A DNA stretch of 64,000 nt from Thalassospira sp. MCCC 1A01148 (GTDB lineage Bacteria > Pseudomonadota > Alphaproteobacteria > Rhodospirillales > Thalassospiraceae), in the NCBI RefSeq assembly GCF_001613795.1, contig NZ_LPVZ01000020.1:186001-250000 (forward strand), in the 5' to 3' direction. This document shows, one piece after another, positions 18,467-28,230 of the stretch. The notes beneath the pieces are model-generated. The model did not search any database. It was not told the origin of the DNA and was given only the letters and a program-made list of their open reading frames with translations. How positions within the stretch are numbered: the first letter of the stretch is position 1; each line of letters begins with the position of its first letter. The position numbers were made by a program, and so were the translations under genes.

Positions 18467-20464
18467 TCAGGAGATCGAGCGCATTCTGGCAAGGAAGCTG
18501 TCGATGCGTTCGCTAAGCCCATCGCTTTGACGGCCAAGGTTGTCAGCCGACCCGCGCACGTCGTTGGCCGCCTCGCTGGTTTCGGCCACCGCAGTTGAAA
18601 CACCTTGCATAGCATTGGAAATTTCGCTGGTGGCAGATGCAGCCTGTTCAACATTCTGGGAGATTTCGCTTGTAGCGACAGTCTGTTGCTCTACAGCAGC
18701 CGCCACGGCCGAAGCCCGCTCGCTTATATCGGCGATCATTTGCACGATGCCGTCAATCGCATCGACTGCTGATTGGGTTGCCTGCTGAATATCGTTAATC
18801 TGGCTTGAGATATCCTCGGTCGCCTTGGCAGTCTGATTGGCAAGGTTCTTGACTTCGCTGGCGACGACCGCAAATCCTTTGCCGGCATCACCGGCCCGCG
18901 CCGCCTCAATCGTTGCATTCAGTGCCAGAAGGTTCGTCTGTTCGGCAATATCACTGATCAGACTGATGACCTCGCCGATCCGCACAGCAGCAGCGTTCAA
19001 ACCCTGAATGTCGTCGTTGGTTGTTTGGGCACGTTCACTGGCGCTGTTGGCCATATTGGAGGTATCGCTGATCTGTCCGGCGATTTCATGAATGGATGCG
19101 GAAAGCTCGGTCGCGGCTGTCGCCACAAGTTGCACATTTGATGATGCTTCCTCGCTGCCTGCGGAAACAGTCGTGGACTGTTCATTGGCCGTGGCCGCAC
19201 TATTGCGCAAAGCTTCCGACACGGAGTGCAATTGTTGTACCGCGGTGCCGACCTCGCTCATCATCGCGACAACGTCATCATCAAACTCGCGGATGTGTTT
19301 TTCCTGCTGTTCAATGCGCTGGCGTTGTTTTTCATCAAGCTCGCGTTGCTGGGCTTCAAGTTTCTGACGCTCCAACCCGTTTTCACGGAACACCATCACA
19401 GAGCGGGCCATTTCACCGATTTCGTCCTTGCGGTCGGCCTCATCAAGCTTGACGTCAAAGTCGTTTTTGGCCAGTCGGGCCATCTTGGCTGTCAGGCCGG
19501 TGATCGCACGCACAATGGCACGCGCCAAAACAAACGACAGCAAAACCATGATGATCGCACCAGCGATAAAGATCGCAAAGGTAACCTGAACCCCTGTATG
19601 TGCGATTTCCTCAGCCCGCGATTGCATGTTTTCTGCAACCGTCTGAACTTCAACGCGCAGAGTATCGAGAATGGGTTCGACCGCCGCGTAATAGGTACTC
19701 AGACGCTTCAGGGATTCCTCGCGCTCAAGGGCTGCCGCGGCAAGCGTTTTGAAATCCTCTACATAGGATTTCATCAGGTTGCCAAGTTGTTCTTTCTTGT
19801 CATCCTTGATGCTGCCTGCGCGCTCAAGCGCCGCAGAAAACTGTTTGGCATTCTCTTCGACGCTTTGGACATAGGCCGGATCAAGACGCGCCAGAAAGTC
19901 CTTTTCGTCGCGACGCATTTCTAGCAACGCAATCGACAAATCCTTGGTGTTGGTCAACCCCAACATCGCTTCCAGCTTGGCAACTTCGCCAAGAGCACCT
20001 TCGACTTCTGAGGCCGCATTGCGCATCTCCCCCAGCAATCCGGAACTCTTATCCAGTCCGACCTTGCGCTGCAGTTCGACGACAGTCGCGAATTCGACAA
20101 CATAATTATCGACCGCTGACTGCACCTGATTGACCTGTTCAAGAAGTGCGCCGAGTTCTTCACGCCCCGAAAGTTTTTCCAACCCGGCGCGAATTGCAGC
20201 CGCGGCCTCACCATGGGCGACGACATACTCTTCACGTTTTCGAAGAACGAAATCTTTCTCATGACGGCGGGCATCAAGAAAGGCCCGCGCAACGTCCCCG
20301 ACAACTTGGGAATCCTCACTCGCATCCTTGGCGATCACCTGGGCAGACTGACGCTGCTGATCGGCAATGAATTGCGTCGCCCCAACGATGGCAAAAATCA
20401 CCAACGCTACAAGACTGAGCAGCGATATCTGGTAAAGCAGCTTCATGCGCGACAAGAAAGACAT
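18467..20464 (-). CDS. Methyl-accepting chemotaxis protein with HBM sensor domain (paralogue)
   Basis: A 665-residue chemoreceptor with the same layout as its downstream neighbour: TM1 (about 8-30), a helical bimodular sensor with [15 protein letters not shown] and [16 protein letters not shown]2 (about 290-316), HAMP, and the MA signalling domain with the same conserved tip. The signalling half is nearly identical between the two copies, while the sensor half has diverged, so they probably sense different ligands. The ATG follows a GTGGGGTGGA site. The pair most likely arose by tandem duplication. Confidence 0.92.
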   Translation of the reverse strand: MSFLSRMKLLYQISLLSLVALVIFAIVGATQFIADQQRQSAQVIAKDASEDSQVVGDVARAFLDARRHEKDFVLRKREEYVVAHGEAAAAIRAGLEKLSGREELGALLEQVNQVQSAVDNYVVEFATVVELQRKVGLDKSSGLLGEMRNAASEVEGALGEVAKLEAMLGLTNTKDLSIALLEMRRDEKDFLARLDPAYVQSVEENAKQFSAALERAGSIKDDKKEQLGNLMKSYVEDFKTLAAAALEREESLKRLSTYYAAVEPILDTLRVEVQTVAENMQSRAEEIAHTGVQVTFAIFIAGAIIMVLLSFVLARAIVRAITGLTAKMARLAKNDFDVKLDEADRKDEIGEMARSVMVFRENGLERQKLEAQQRELDEKQRQRIEQQEKHIREFDDDVVAMMSEVGTAVQQLHSVSEALRNSAATANEQSTTVSAGSEEASSNVQLVATAATELSASIHEIAGQISDTSNMANSASERAQTTNDDIQGLNAAAVRIGEVISLISDIAEQTNLLALNATIEAARAGDAGKGFAVVASEVKNLANQTAKATEDISSQINDIQQATQSAVDAIDGIVQMIADISERASAVAAAVEQQTVATSEISQNVEQAASATSEISNAMQGVSTAVAETSEAANDVRGSADNLGRQSDGLSERIDSFLARMRSIS

Positions 20465-20723
20465 TTTTCCACCCCACTTCTTATTTCAGTTTTCTTTATT
20501 TCGGTATTTCTTCACCGTATAATATTCTACCATCAGTAGATATCCAAACACTAAAGTATAGACTAATTATTAATTCCCCCTACCTTTGGACATACCCTCT
20601 CCGAAATTAAGGCATTTCCTTTTAACGGGTGCACACTATGTTTGTGCTCTGGCTAGCGCGTGACACCTATTCATTGGGATATGGTGCTTCGCAGGGAAAC
20701 TACAAACAGGGCAATGATCACCC

Positions 20724-21467
20724 ATGAGCATCTGGGGTAAAATAATTGGTGGCACAGCAGGTTTTGCCTTGGGCGGACCACTGGGTGCAATTCTTGGCGC
20801 GGCAGCTGGCCACGTAGTTGACAAACTCAAGAACAGTAAAAGCGCAAGCGGCCCTCATATCGGGGGCCCTGATACCAGACAAATCGCTTTTGCCACTGGC
20901 GTGATCGTGCTAGCCGCCAAGATGGCCAAGGCCGATGGCCATGTCAGTCGCGATGAAATCAACACTTTCAAACGCGTGTTTCATATCCCGCCGGGCGAAG
21001 AGAAGAATGTCGGCCGCATATTTGATATGGCACGCAAGTCATCTGACGGTTTTGAGATTTATGCCCAACAGATGGCCACCATGTTTCGTGGAGAGCGCGC
21101 AATCCTTGAAGGCGTGCTTGAGGCGCTCTATCAGATTGCCATGGCCGATGGTGAACTCCATCCGGCAGAACAGAATTACCTCAAGAAGGTCGCCCATATC
21201 TTTGGCTTTGCCGATGTTGATTTTGACCGTGTCCATCATGCGTTTACCGCATCAAATGGACCGGATCCCTATGAGCAGCTTGGTCTGACCCGCGATGCCA
21301 GTGACGACGACCTGAAATCGGCACATCGCAAATTGTCGCGCGAAAACCACCCTGACACCCTTATGGCCAAGGGCATGCCGCCCGAGTTCATCGAACAGGC
21401 CAATGAAAAGATGGCGCGGATCAATGCTGCTTGGGATCAGATCCGTAAGGAACGTGGCATCAGATAA
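20724..21467 (+). CDS. DjlA-like co-chaperone (TerB-like plus J domain)
   Basis: A 247-residue protein combining a glycine-rich hydrophobic N-terminus (residues 7-33, likely membrane-associated), a TerB-like helical domain (about 50-165, with A-K-M-A-K-A-D-G-H-V and Q-I-A-M-A-D-G-E-L) and a C-terminal J domain. The J domain starts at D-P-Y-E-Q-L-G-L-T and has the invariant H-P-D needed to stimulate DnaK ATPase. This order matches DjlA, a membrane-anchored DnaK partner. It is transcribed away from the chemoreceptor gene; the 259-base AT-rich gap between them must hold both promoters. Confidence 0.88.
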   Translation: MSIWGKIIGGTAGFALGGPLGAILGAAAGHVVDKLKNSKSASGPHIGGPDTRQIAFATGVIVLAAKMAKADGHVSRDEINTFKRVFHIPPGEEKNVGRIFDMARKSSDGFEIYAQQMATMFRGERAILEGVLEALYQIAMADGELHPAEQNYLKKVAHIFGFADVDFDRVHHAFTASNGPDPYEQLGLTRDASDDDLKSAHRKLSRENHPDTLMAKGMPPEFIEQANEKMARINAAWDQIRKERGIR

Positions 21468-21602
21468 CCGACCCTGAATGCATCCGCCCGCCAGATCTGC
21501 CCCGTCAACAGATGATTTCCCTTGCAACAGCGCCTGATTTGCTGTTTGCAGGGGGCCGGTTATTGTGACCGGATTCAAACTTTAAAGCTTATCGGTTTTT
21601 CC

Positions 21603-23426
21603 ATGGCGCCACCGCTGATCAATATAAATGACATTCACCTGACCTTTGGCGGGAACGATTTGTTTTCCGATGTGTCGTTTGCCATCGGGGATCGTGATCG
21701 CCTGTGCCTTGTCGGGCGTAACGGTGGCGGAAAATCGACGCTTTTGAAAATCATCGCCGGGGAAATCGAACCCGACGGTGGCGAACGGTTTGTTCAGCCG
21801 GGCTGCAAGGTGGCTTATCTGAACCAGGAACCGAAATTCGACGGTTACGACACGGTCGAGGAATTTGTTCTTTCGGCCCTGGACGAGCACGAAGAGGAAT
21901 ATTCCTATCGCTCTGACATGTTGCTGGCATCGGTCGATATCGATCCGAAATCCGATCCCAAGCAGCTTTCAGGCGGTGAAGGCCGCCGGGCAGCCATCGC
22001 GCGTGCATTGATTGCGGACCCACAGGTCCTGTTGCTTGATGAGCCGACCAACCACCTAGATCTGCCGACGATTGAATGGCTTGAAGGCGAGATCAAGAAT
22101 TTCCGTGGTGCTGTTGTCGTGATCTCGCACGACCGTGCATTTCTCAATGCCGTGTCCAATGGCGTGCTGTGGCTGGATCGTGGTGTGATGCATCAAGGTG
22201 CGATCAACTTTGCCAAGTTCGAGGAATGGTCCGAGGAAATCTATCGCAAGGAAGCCGAGGAACGCGCCAAACTTGATAAGCTGATTGCACAGGAAACCGT
22301 CTGGTCGGTACAGGGTATTTCCGCGCGCCGCAAACGGAACCAGGGTCGCCTGCGCCGGCTTTATGACATGCGCGCACAGCGTTCCCAGCAGGTTGATCGC
22401 ATTGGCAATGTATCGCTTGCGGCAGATGCCGGTGAATCATCGGGCAAGGTCGTGATCGAAGCCACTGACACTGCCAAGTCGTTTGGTGACCGCCCGATCA
22501 TATCGGACTTTTCCACCCGCATCATGCGCGGCGACAAGGTTGGCATTATCGGCCCGAACGGGGCGGGTAAAACCACGCTTTTGAAGATGCTGACCGGCCA
22601 GCTTGAACCCGACAGTGGCACGATCAAGATCGGTACCAACCTTAATCCGAGTTACTTCGATCAGAAACGCGCCGCCCTTGATGACGACAAAACCCTTTGG
22701 GATACGTTGTGTGATGTTGGCGGTGATCAGGTCATGGTACGTGGCAACCCGCGCCATGTGGTCAGCTATCTGCGTGATTTCCTGTTTGATGAAAAACAGG
22801 CGCGAAGCCCGGTTGGCGCGCTTTCGGGCGGTGAACGCAATCGGTTATTGCTAGCCAAGCAATTGGCAAAGCCGACCAATCTTCTGATCATGGATGAGCC
22901 GACCAACGATCTGGATATGGATACGCTCGATCTGCTTCAGGAAATGCTGAGCGACTATGAAGGCACACTTCTTCTGGTAAGCCACGATCGTGATTTCCTT
23001 GATCGCGTGGTTACATCCTCCATCGTGATGGAAGGCGATGGGACTGCCATCGAATATGCAGGCGGGTATTCCGACTATATCGCCCAGCGCAAATTGTCGC
23101 GCGCCGAGGCGGCCAAGGAAGAAAAAGCTGCTGCGAAACAGGTCAAGAAAACAGCGCAGGCCAGCGCGCCCAAGTCAAAGCCATCTGGCAAGCTGAGCTA
23201 CAAGGACCAGCGCGAATACGATAACCTGCCAGATGCCATGGCCAAACTCGAAAGCGAAATCGCAACTCTTGAGGACGCGCTTTCTGATAGTGACCTGTTC
23301 ACCAAGGACCCGGACGGCTTCCAGCAGAAAGTAGACCGTCTGGACGCTGCCCGTGCGGAACTGGAGTCCTCGGAAGAACGCTGGCTCGAGCTTGAAATGC
23401 TGCGCGAAGAACTTGGTCAGGGTTAA
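21603..23426 (+). CDS. uup: ABC-F ATPase, Uup type
   Basis: A 607-residue soluble twin-ATPase of the ABC-F family, which acts on ribosomes or branched DNA rather than as a transporter. The first ATPase has Walker A G-R-N-G-G-G-K-S-T, signature L-S-G-G-E-G-R-R, and D-E-P-T-N-H-L-D. The second has G-P-N-G-A-G-K-T-T, L-S-G-G-E-R-N-R and D-E-P-T-N-D-L-D. The D-L-D form in the second site and the C-terminal coiled coil (from about residue 535, after a Lys/Ala-rich linker) fit Uup rather than EttA. The ATG start (MAPPLININDIH) matches the family; a longer TTG extension is unlikely. Confidence 0.85.
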   Translation: MAPPLININDIHLTFGGNDLFSDVSFAIGDRDRLCLVGRNGGGKSTLLKIIAGEIEPDGGERFVQPGCKVAYLNQEPKFDGYDTVEEFVLSALDEHEEEYSYRSDMLLASVDIDPKSDPKQLSGGEGRRAAIARALIADPQVLLLDEPTNHLDLPTIEWLEGEIKNFRGAVVVISHDRAFLNAVSNGVLWLDRGVMHQGAINFAKFEEWSEEIYRKEAEERAKLDKLIAQETVWSVQGISARRKRNQGRLRRLYDMRAQRSQQVDRIGNVSLAADAGESSGKVVIEATDTAKSFGDRPIISDFSTRIMRGDKVGIIGPNGAGKTTLLKMLTGQLEPDSGTIKIGTNLNPSYFDQKRAALDDDKTLWDTLCDVGGDQVMVRGNPRHVVSYLRDFLFDEKQARSPVGALSGGERNRLLLAKQLAKPTNLLIMDEPTNDLDMDTLDLLQEMLSDYEGTLLLVSHDRDFLDRVVTSSIVMEGDGTAIEYAGGYSDYIAQRKLSRAEAAKEEKAAAKQVKKTAQASAPKSKPSGKLSYKDQREYDNLPDAMAKLESEIATLEDALSDSDLFTKDPDGFQQKVDRLDAARAELESSEERWLELEMLREELGQG

Positions 23427-23600
23427 CCCGAAGCCAAACCATTTCGTGACAGTTTAGGCCAGAGTTGAGAACAACTCATTTGTGCTTCGCGCCAAAACAT
23501 CGGATCAAGGGATTAGAGGCCGTCTAAAAAATGGGCGGGCTTGACCAACTGTCTGATATCCTTGATGTCGATACCGCCCCTTTTACCGAAAGGCCTCGTC

Positions 23601-24473
23601 ATGCCGATCAAAGCCTTGCTTATGGCCTTTACTGTCGCCGTCATCTGGGGGGTGAATATGCTGACCGTCAAAGGCGCGGTTGGCGAAATTCCACCCTTTA
23701 TCCTGACCGCGATGCGTTTTGCAGCCGTGGCGATCCTGTTGATTCCATTCACACAGGTACCGCGGGGGCGTATCGGAAAACTCGCGCTTATTTCGGTAAC
23801 ATTCGGCGGACTGCATTTCGGCGTTCTGTTTTATGCCCTGTCGATGATTGATGCTGGCCCGGTCGCCGTCATCATCCTTCTGGGCGTACCGTTTTCATCT
23901 ATGCTTGCTACCTATTTCTTCAATGATCGACTGGGATGGAAACGGCTTTCGGGCATGGCACTGGCCTTTATCGGTGTGACCATCATGTTCTGGGATCCGA
24001 CCATGACAGAGCTGCAACTGCCGCTGTTGCTCGTGGTGTTTGCGTCCTTCATGTGGGCGGTTGCCAATGTCATGATCAAGAAACTGGGCGACATTGACAC
24101 CTTTCAGCTTAATGGCTGGATGGCGTTGATGGCAGCGCCGCAACTCTTGGTCTTGTCCCTGATCTTTGAACCACATGCCTTTCAGGCGATTGCCGAAGCA
24201 AGCTGGGTGGCGTGGGCTAACCTGACATTTACCGTCGTGATGTCTTCTATCGTTGCCTATGGTTTTTGGTATCACTTGCTGAAAACTCAGGATGTGAATG
24301 TGGTGGTTCCCTGGATGCTTCTGGCACCCGTGGTCAGTGTTATCGGCTCGCTCCTTGTATTTGACGAACAGTTCTCGCTGCTTAAAATCATCGGCAGTAT
24401 CGTTGTTCTGTGCGGTGTGGCTGTCATCATGCTGCGCAAGCCGGTACAGCGCAAAGCACAAGGGATGGACTGA
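23601..24473 (+). CDS. EamA-family (DMT) exporter
   Basis: A 290-residue inner-membrane protein with ten predicted helices in two EamA repeats. The drug/metabolite transporter pattern is clear: the N-terminal A-V-I-W-G-V-N-M helix, and G-x-x-L-x-F-x-G-V at the second repeat. Family members export amino acids or related metabolites, and the overall sequence resembles E. coli EamA (an O-acetylserine/cysteine exporter). The start giving MPIKALLMAF puts the first helix at the usual position. The murein amidase gene starts five bases after its stop, so both are co-transcribed. The cargo is unknown. Confidence 0.87.
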   Translation: MPIKALLMAFTVAVIWGVNMLTVKGAVGEIPPFILTAMRFAAVAILLIPFTQVPRGRIGKLALISVTFGGLHFGVLFYALSMIDAGPVAVIILLGVPFSSMLATYFFNDRLGWKRLSGMALAFIGVTIMFWDPTMTELQLPLLLVVFASFMWAVANVMIKKLGDIDTFQLNGWMALMAAPQLLVLSLIFEPHAFQAIAEASWVAWANLTFTVVMSSIVAYGFWYHLLKTQDVNVVVPWMLLAPVVSVIGSLLVFDEQFSLLKIIGSIVVLCGVAVIMLRKPVQRKAQGMD

Positions 24474-24478
24474 TCCCA

Positions 24479-25231
24479 ATGGGGGACGACTTGCATAACA
24501 ACAGCTTGCAGGGATGCATCATTTCCCATCCCTCCCCCAACTTCGGTGACCGCCCTGATGGCTGCCCAATTGACATACTGGTTTTGCATTACACCGGGAT
24601 GCAATCAGGCCAAGCTGCACTTGATCGCCTGTGTGACCCGGACAGTTCTGTTTCCTCGCACTACCTGATCGAGGAAGATGGCCGCGTCTTTGGGCTCGTG
24701 GACGAAGAAAAGCGCGCATGGCATGCAGGCGTCGGGGTCTGGCAGGAATGCAAGGATGTAAATTCCCATGCCGTCGGGATAGAGATCGTCAATCCCGGAC
24801 ATGAATATGGCTACCGCCCCTTCCCCGAAATTCAGATTAAATCGATTATCGACCTGACCAGGGATATCCTCGCGCGCCATGACATTCCGGCAAGCCGGAT
24901 CATTGGTCATTCGGATATGGCGCCTGACCGCAAGGACGATCCGGGCGAACTTTTCCCATGGCAGCAACTGGCTGAAAACGGCATTGGGCTTTGGCCCGGA
25001 TGCAATGGCATTCCGACCGTCCCTTCCGAAACGACCGACGCGCCAGCCAACCCGGACGAATTTCATGCCCTGCTGGATGCCATCGGCTATGGCCCTGCAG
25101 CCAGCAAAGAAGATCGGACCAAACGCACCATCGCCTTCCAGCGTCACTGGCGCCAAAACGATATTTCCGGCAAGGTCGACGGCGAATGCGTTGCCATCGC
25201 CAAGGTCCTGACCAGCGCGATTGCCAGCTAA
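24479..25231 (+). CDS. N-acetylmuramoyl-L-alanine amidase (Amidase_2, AmiD/AmpD type)
   Basis: A 250-residue zinc amidase that cuts the bond between N-acetylmuramic acid and L-alanine of peptidoglycan fragments. The Amidase_2 domain runs from about residue 20 to 165. Likely zinc ligands are the His in V-L-H-Y-T-G-M, the His of G-H-S-D-M-A-P-D-R-K-D-D-P-G, and the Asp in that motif. The C-terminal 70 residues look like a peptidoglycan-binding helical domain (F-H-A-L-L-D-A-I-G-Y-G through F-Q-R-H-W-R). No signal peptide is seen, so it may work in the cytoplasm in wall recycling. It is coupled to the EamA gene. Confidence 0.88.
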   Translation: MGDDLHNNSLQGCIISHPSPNFGDRPDGCPIDILVLHYTGMQSGQAALDRLCDPDSSVSSHYLIEEDGRVFGLVDEEKRAWHAGVGVWQECKDVNSHAVGIEIVNPGHEYGYRPFPEIQIKSIIDLTRDILARHDIPASRIIGHSDMAPDRKDDPGELFPWQQLAENGIGLWPGCNGIPTVPSETTDAPANPDEFHALLDAIGYGPAASKEDRTKRTIAFQRHWRQNDISGKVDGECVAIAKVLTSAIAS

Positions 25232-25291
25232 GCAACCTTAGCCACATCGCTTTTTCTTGACGTCATCATTGATGTGACCTACATCCCGATC

Positions 25292-25685
<394 letters not shown>

Positions 25686-25709
25686 ATTATCTTTCCCAGA
25701 CAGATCAAA

Positions 25710-25735
25710 GGCGATGACAGTTTCCCGTCATCGCC
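25710..25735. terminator. Hairpin downstream of rnpB
   Basis: Arms GGCGATGAC and GTCATCGCC surround an 8-base loop, 25 bases after the RNase P RNA end and before the convergent PNPOx stop. No long U-run follows on either strand, so its terminator role is only probable. Confidence 0.5.
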
Positions 25736-25767
25736 CGCAAAAATTTCCCCTGCTTGCAGGCAGAAGA

Positions 25768-26388
25768 TCATCCGCGCTCGGCAATGGATTGCGCGAAATA
25801 CTTGTCTGCTTCTTCCTGCGTACCTTCGGCGAAATCGCTCGACGTCTGATCCTTGATCATCTTGCCCAAGGTCGGCAACGTCTTGCGTTCAATCCGGGTT
25901 TCAGGGTCCCACAGCTTTGAACGCATCAGGGCCTTTGCGCAATGCAGGAAGGCTTCCTCGACCGTGATCCTGATCGCCGTAATCGGCGACTTGGGTGTAT
26001 CGGTAAACAGCCCCAAAAAGTCTGGGTCGGTGCTGATCTCGGCAATACCGTTGATGCGCAGGGTTTCATTCACACCAGGCACGAAGAACAGCATGCCGAC
26101 TTTTGGGTTGTCGACGATGTTTGACAGGCTATCAACCCGGTTGTTTCCCGGACGATCAGGCATGACCAATGTCTTGTCATCAAGAACCTTGATGAAACCC
26201 GGGCCATCACCACGCGGACTGACATCCGCATTGCCATCCGCATCTGCCGAGGAAATTACCGCAAAGGGCGCCAGCGAAATGAAATGCTTGCAGTGTGGAT
26301 CAAGTGCCGACAAACATTTGGCAGCAGCAAGTCCATTGGGCTCCCCATAAATGTCACGGAGCTTTTCCTGAGTATCGATTTTGGTCAT
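25768..26388 (-). CDS. Pyridoxamine 5'-phosphate oxidase-fold protein
   Basis: A 206-residue protein of the PNPOx-like split-barrel superfamily (MSMEG_1061-type subgroup). The N-terminal half has the flavin-binding style text F-A-V-I-S-S-A-D-A-D-G-N-A-D-V-S-P-R-G-D, and P-D-R-P-G-N-N-R-V-D-S-L lies in the middle. These proteins bind FMN or related flavins, but most have unknown substrates, and vitamin B6 synthesis should not be assumed. The start at MTKIDTQEKL is preceded by AAAGG. It lies 69 bases downstream of an isochorismatase-family gene on the same strand, so the two may be co-transcribed. Confidence 0.8.
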   Translation of the reverse strand: MTKIDTQEKLRDIYGEPNGLAAAKCLSALDPHCKHFISLAPFAVISSADADGNADVSPRGDGPGFIKVLDDKTLVMPDRPGNNRVDSLSNIVDNPKVGMLFFVPGVNETLRINGIAEISTDPDFLGLFTDTPKSPITAIRITVEEAFLHCAKALMRSKLWDPETRIERKTLPTLGKMIKDQTSSDFAEGTQEEADKYFAQSIAERG

Positions 26389-26457
26389 GGATGGCACACC
26401 TTTCGCGGGGACTGAAGGCAGAAACTGCTTCAGTTGCGAACGCAAGTCAATTGCCGA

Positions 26458-27006
26458 TTAACCGGCAATGATTTCATCAACGGTTTTGACTGCCGCGAAC
26501 TCGCCATTCAGGCTGGACAACGCCACATCATGCACCAGTTCAGCCGGGAAAGTGCGGCCATCGGGCAAGCCACGATCAAAGGTCGCACAGGCATCTGCGG
26601 CAATTGTGGCCTCAAACCCAAGATTGGCCGCCATGCGCGTGGTCGTATTCACGCAATGATCCGTCGAGATTCCACACAGAACCAGCTTTGAAATACCCTG
26701 CGCACGCAGATCCGCCTCAAGCTCCGTTCCGATCAGGGCGGAATTTACGTTCTTGCCATAGACCGGTTCTCCGTTGCGGGGCTCCAACCCTGGCTTGAAG
26801 GCATTGCCAGGGTGGTCGGGATGCAAGCGGGACTGCTGTTCCGTCGAATTGTGCTTTGCATGAAACACAGGCCAACCTTTGGCGCGCCAATGTTCCAACA
26901 GTTTTTCCCCGTTAGCTTCGGCGTCGGGGTTGTTGCGATTTCCCCAGTAATTGAGGTCATCAAATCCTTGCTGCCAGTCAATCAGGATAAGGGCGGTTTG
27001 GCTCAT
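26458..27006 (-). CDS. Isochorismatase-family cysteine hydrolase
   Basis: A 182-residue hydrolase with the complete Asp-Lys-Cys triad of the family: D10 in L-I-D-W-Q-Q-G-F, K85 in Y-G-K-N-V-N-S-A, and C118 in G-I-S-T-D-H-C-V-N-T-T. The family covers isochorismatase, nicotinamidase, carbamoylsarcosine amidase and ureidoacrylate hydrolase; I cannot pick the substrate. The length is typical for the single-domain form. There are no siderophore genes nearby, so isochorismate is unlikely. It is followed by the PNPOx-fold gene. Confidence 0.88.
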   Translation of the reverse strand: MSQTALILIDWQQGFDDLNYWGNRNNPDAEANGEKLLEHWRAKGWPVFHAKHNSTEQQSRLHPDHPGNAFKPGLEPRNGEPVYGKNVNSALIGTELEADLRAQGISKLVLCGISTDHCVNTTTRMAANLGFEATIAADACATFDRGLPDGRTFPAELVHDVALSSLNGEFAAVKTVDEIIAG

Positions 27007-27101
27007 TTGTGGGGCTCCGATATTTGGGGAATGTGCTGATCAGTTTAGCAGCAAAAATAGTGCCTGAAAGGACAGAAGTCCCACCAATATTGCCAGCAGG
27101 A

Positions 27102-28136
27102 TCAAAGCCAGCCTTTGCGCTTGAAATACAGCAACGGCAGGACGGCAGACAGCACCATCAGGCCGATTGCGACCGGATAGCCGAACTGCCACTCCAGTTC
27201 CGGCATAAATTCGAAGTTCATGCCATAGATACTGGCAATAAGGGTCGGCGGCAGAAACGCGGCTGCGGCAACCGAGAAGATCTTGATGATGTTGTTCTGC
27301 TCAAGACTGATCATGCCAAGTGTAGCATCAAGCAGGAAGGTCACCTTGTTGGCGATAAAATTGGCGTGTTCGGTGATCGAGACAATATCACGCGACAGGA
27401 TCTTGAGACGCGCCTTGGCGTCCTTTTTTAGTCGCGCCTGTGTTGAAAGGAACAAGCCCAGACGATGCAGGTTCAAAAGACTGTCCTTGGCCTTGCCCGA
27501 CAGGTTGCCGGTACGTCCAATCTGACGCAGGGTTTCGCGATGATCACCATCAGAATCCTGATCTTCGGGACTGGCAAAGACCTGATTGGACAGTTTTTCA
27601 AGATCAATCGTGGTCTGTTCCATCAAATCAGCAAGACGATCAACGATCTGTTCGAGCAGACCAAACAAAACCGTCTCTGCGCTATTGGCAAGCGACGGGC
27701 TGCGCTTTACCCGGCGGATGAAGGTCTTGAAGGGCACCGGATCAGCATATCGCACCGTTATCAGGGTTTTCTTGACCAAAATGAAGGTAACAGCGGTCGT
27801 CTGGGGCGCATCGGTGGTTGCCTTGGTCAGAACCGAAACGGTCATGAACAGTGCCCCGTCCTCTTCATACAGGCGCGATGACAGCTCAATTTCCTGCATT
27901 TCTTCACGGGTTGGCATCTCAATGCCAAATCGTTCTTCAATCTCGTGAATTTCTTCGGGTGTCGGAGAATGCAAATCGACCCAGACCGGAAGACGATCAG
28001 CCTTGCCCCCCGCAGGCTTGGCAGACGTAACTTCACCGGCATCAACACTGGCAGAGGACTGCGTTTCGATCGGAGTTGCTGTGTTGGTGTCGTCAGTCGT
28101 CGCGCGCACCGGAGCAAAAAATTCGTTGGTGTCCAT
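27102..28136 (-). CDS. corA: CorA-family magnesium/cobalt transporter
   Basis: A 344-residue ion channel of the CorA family. The long N-terminal cytoplasmic funnel domain is followed by two C-terminal helices. The selectivity motif is present as Y-G-M-N-F-E-F between them, at the end of TM1. The C-terminus is basic (YFKRKGWL), as is usual. An N-terminal extra of about 45 residues, rich in Thr/Ala/Ser, looks disordered. The ATG reading MDTNEFFAP has GGAG six bases upstream; an ATG five codons earlier lacks a good site. An EF-hand protein gene lies upstream on the same strand. Confidence 0.92.
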   Translation of the reverse strand: MDTNEFFAPVRATTDDTNTATPIETQSSASVDAGEVTSAKPAGGKADRLPVWVDLHSPTPEEIHEIEERFGIEMPTREEMQEIELSSRLYEEDGALFMTVSVLTKATTDAPQTTAVTFILVKKTLITVRYADPVPFKTFIRRVKRSPSLANSAETVLFGLLEQIVDRLADLMEQTTIDLEKLSNQVFASPEDQDSDGDHRETLRQIGRTGNLSGKAKDSLLNLHRLGLFLSTQARLKKDAKARLKILSRDIVSITEHANFIANKVTFLLDATLGMISLEQNNIIKIFSVAAAAFLPPTLIASIYGMNFEFMPELEWQFGYPVAIGLMVLSAVLPLLYFKRKGWL

Positions 28137-28230
28137 GAGCCTCTCCGTCATTTCCGGCTTACCGACTATATCGGATGCCAGTTTATGTCTTGCTTGTCAT
28201 GCGATGAATGCGTTTCAGACGAAATCACGC

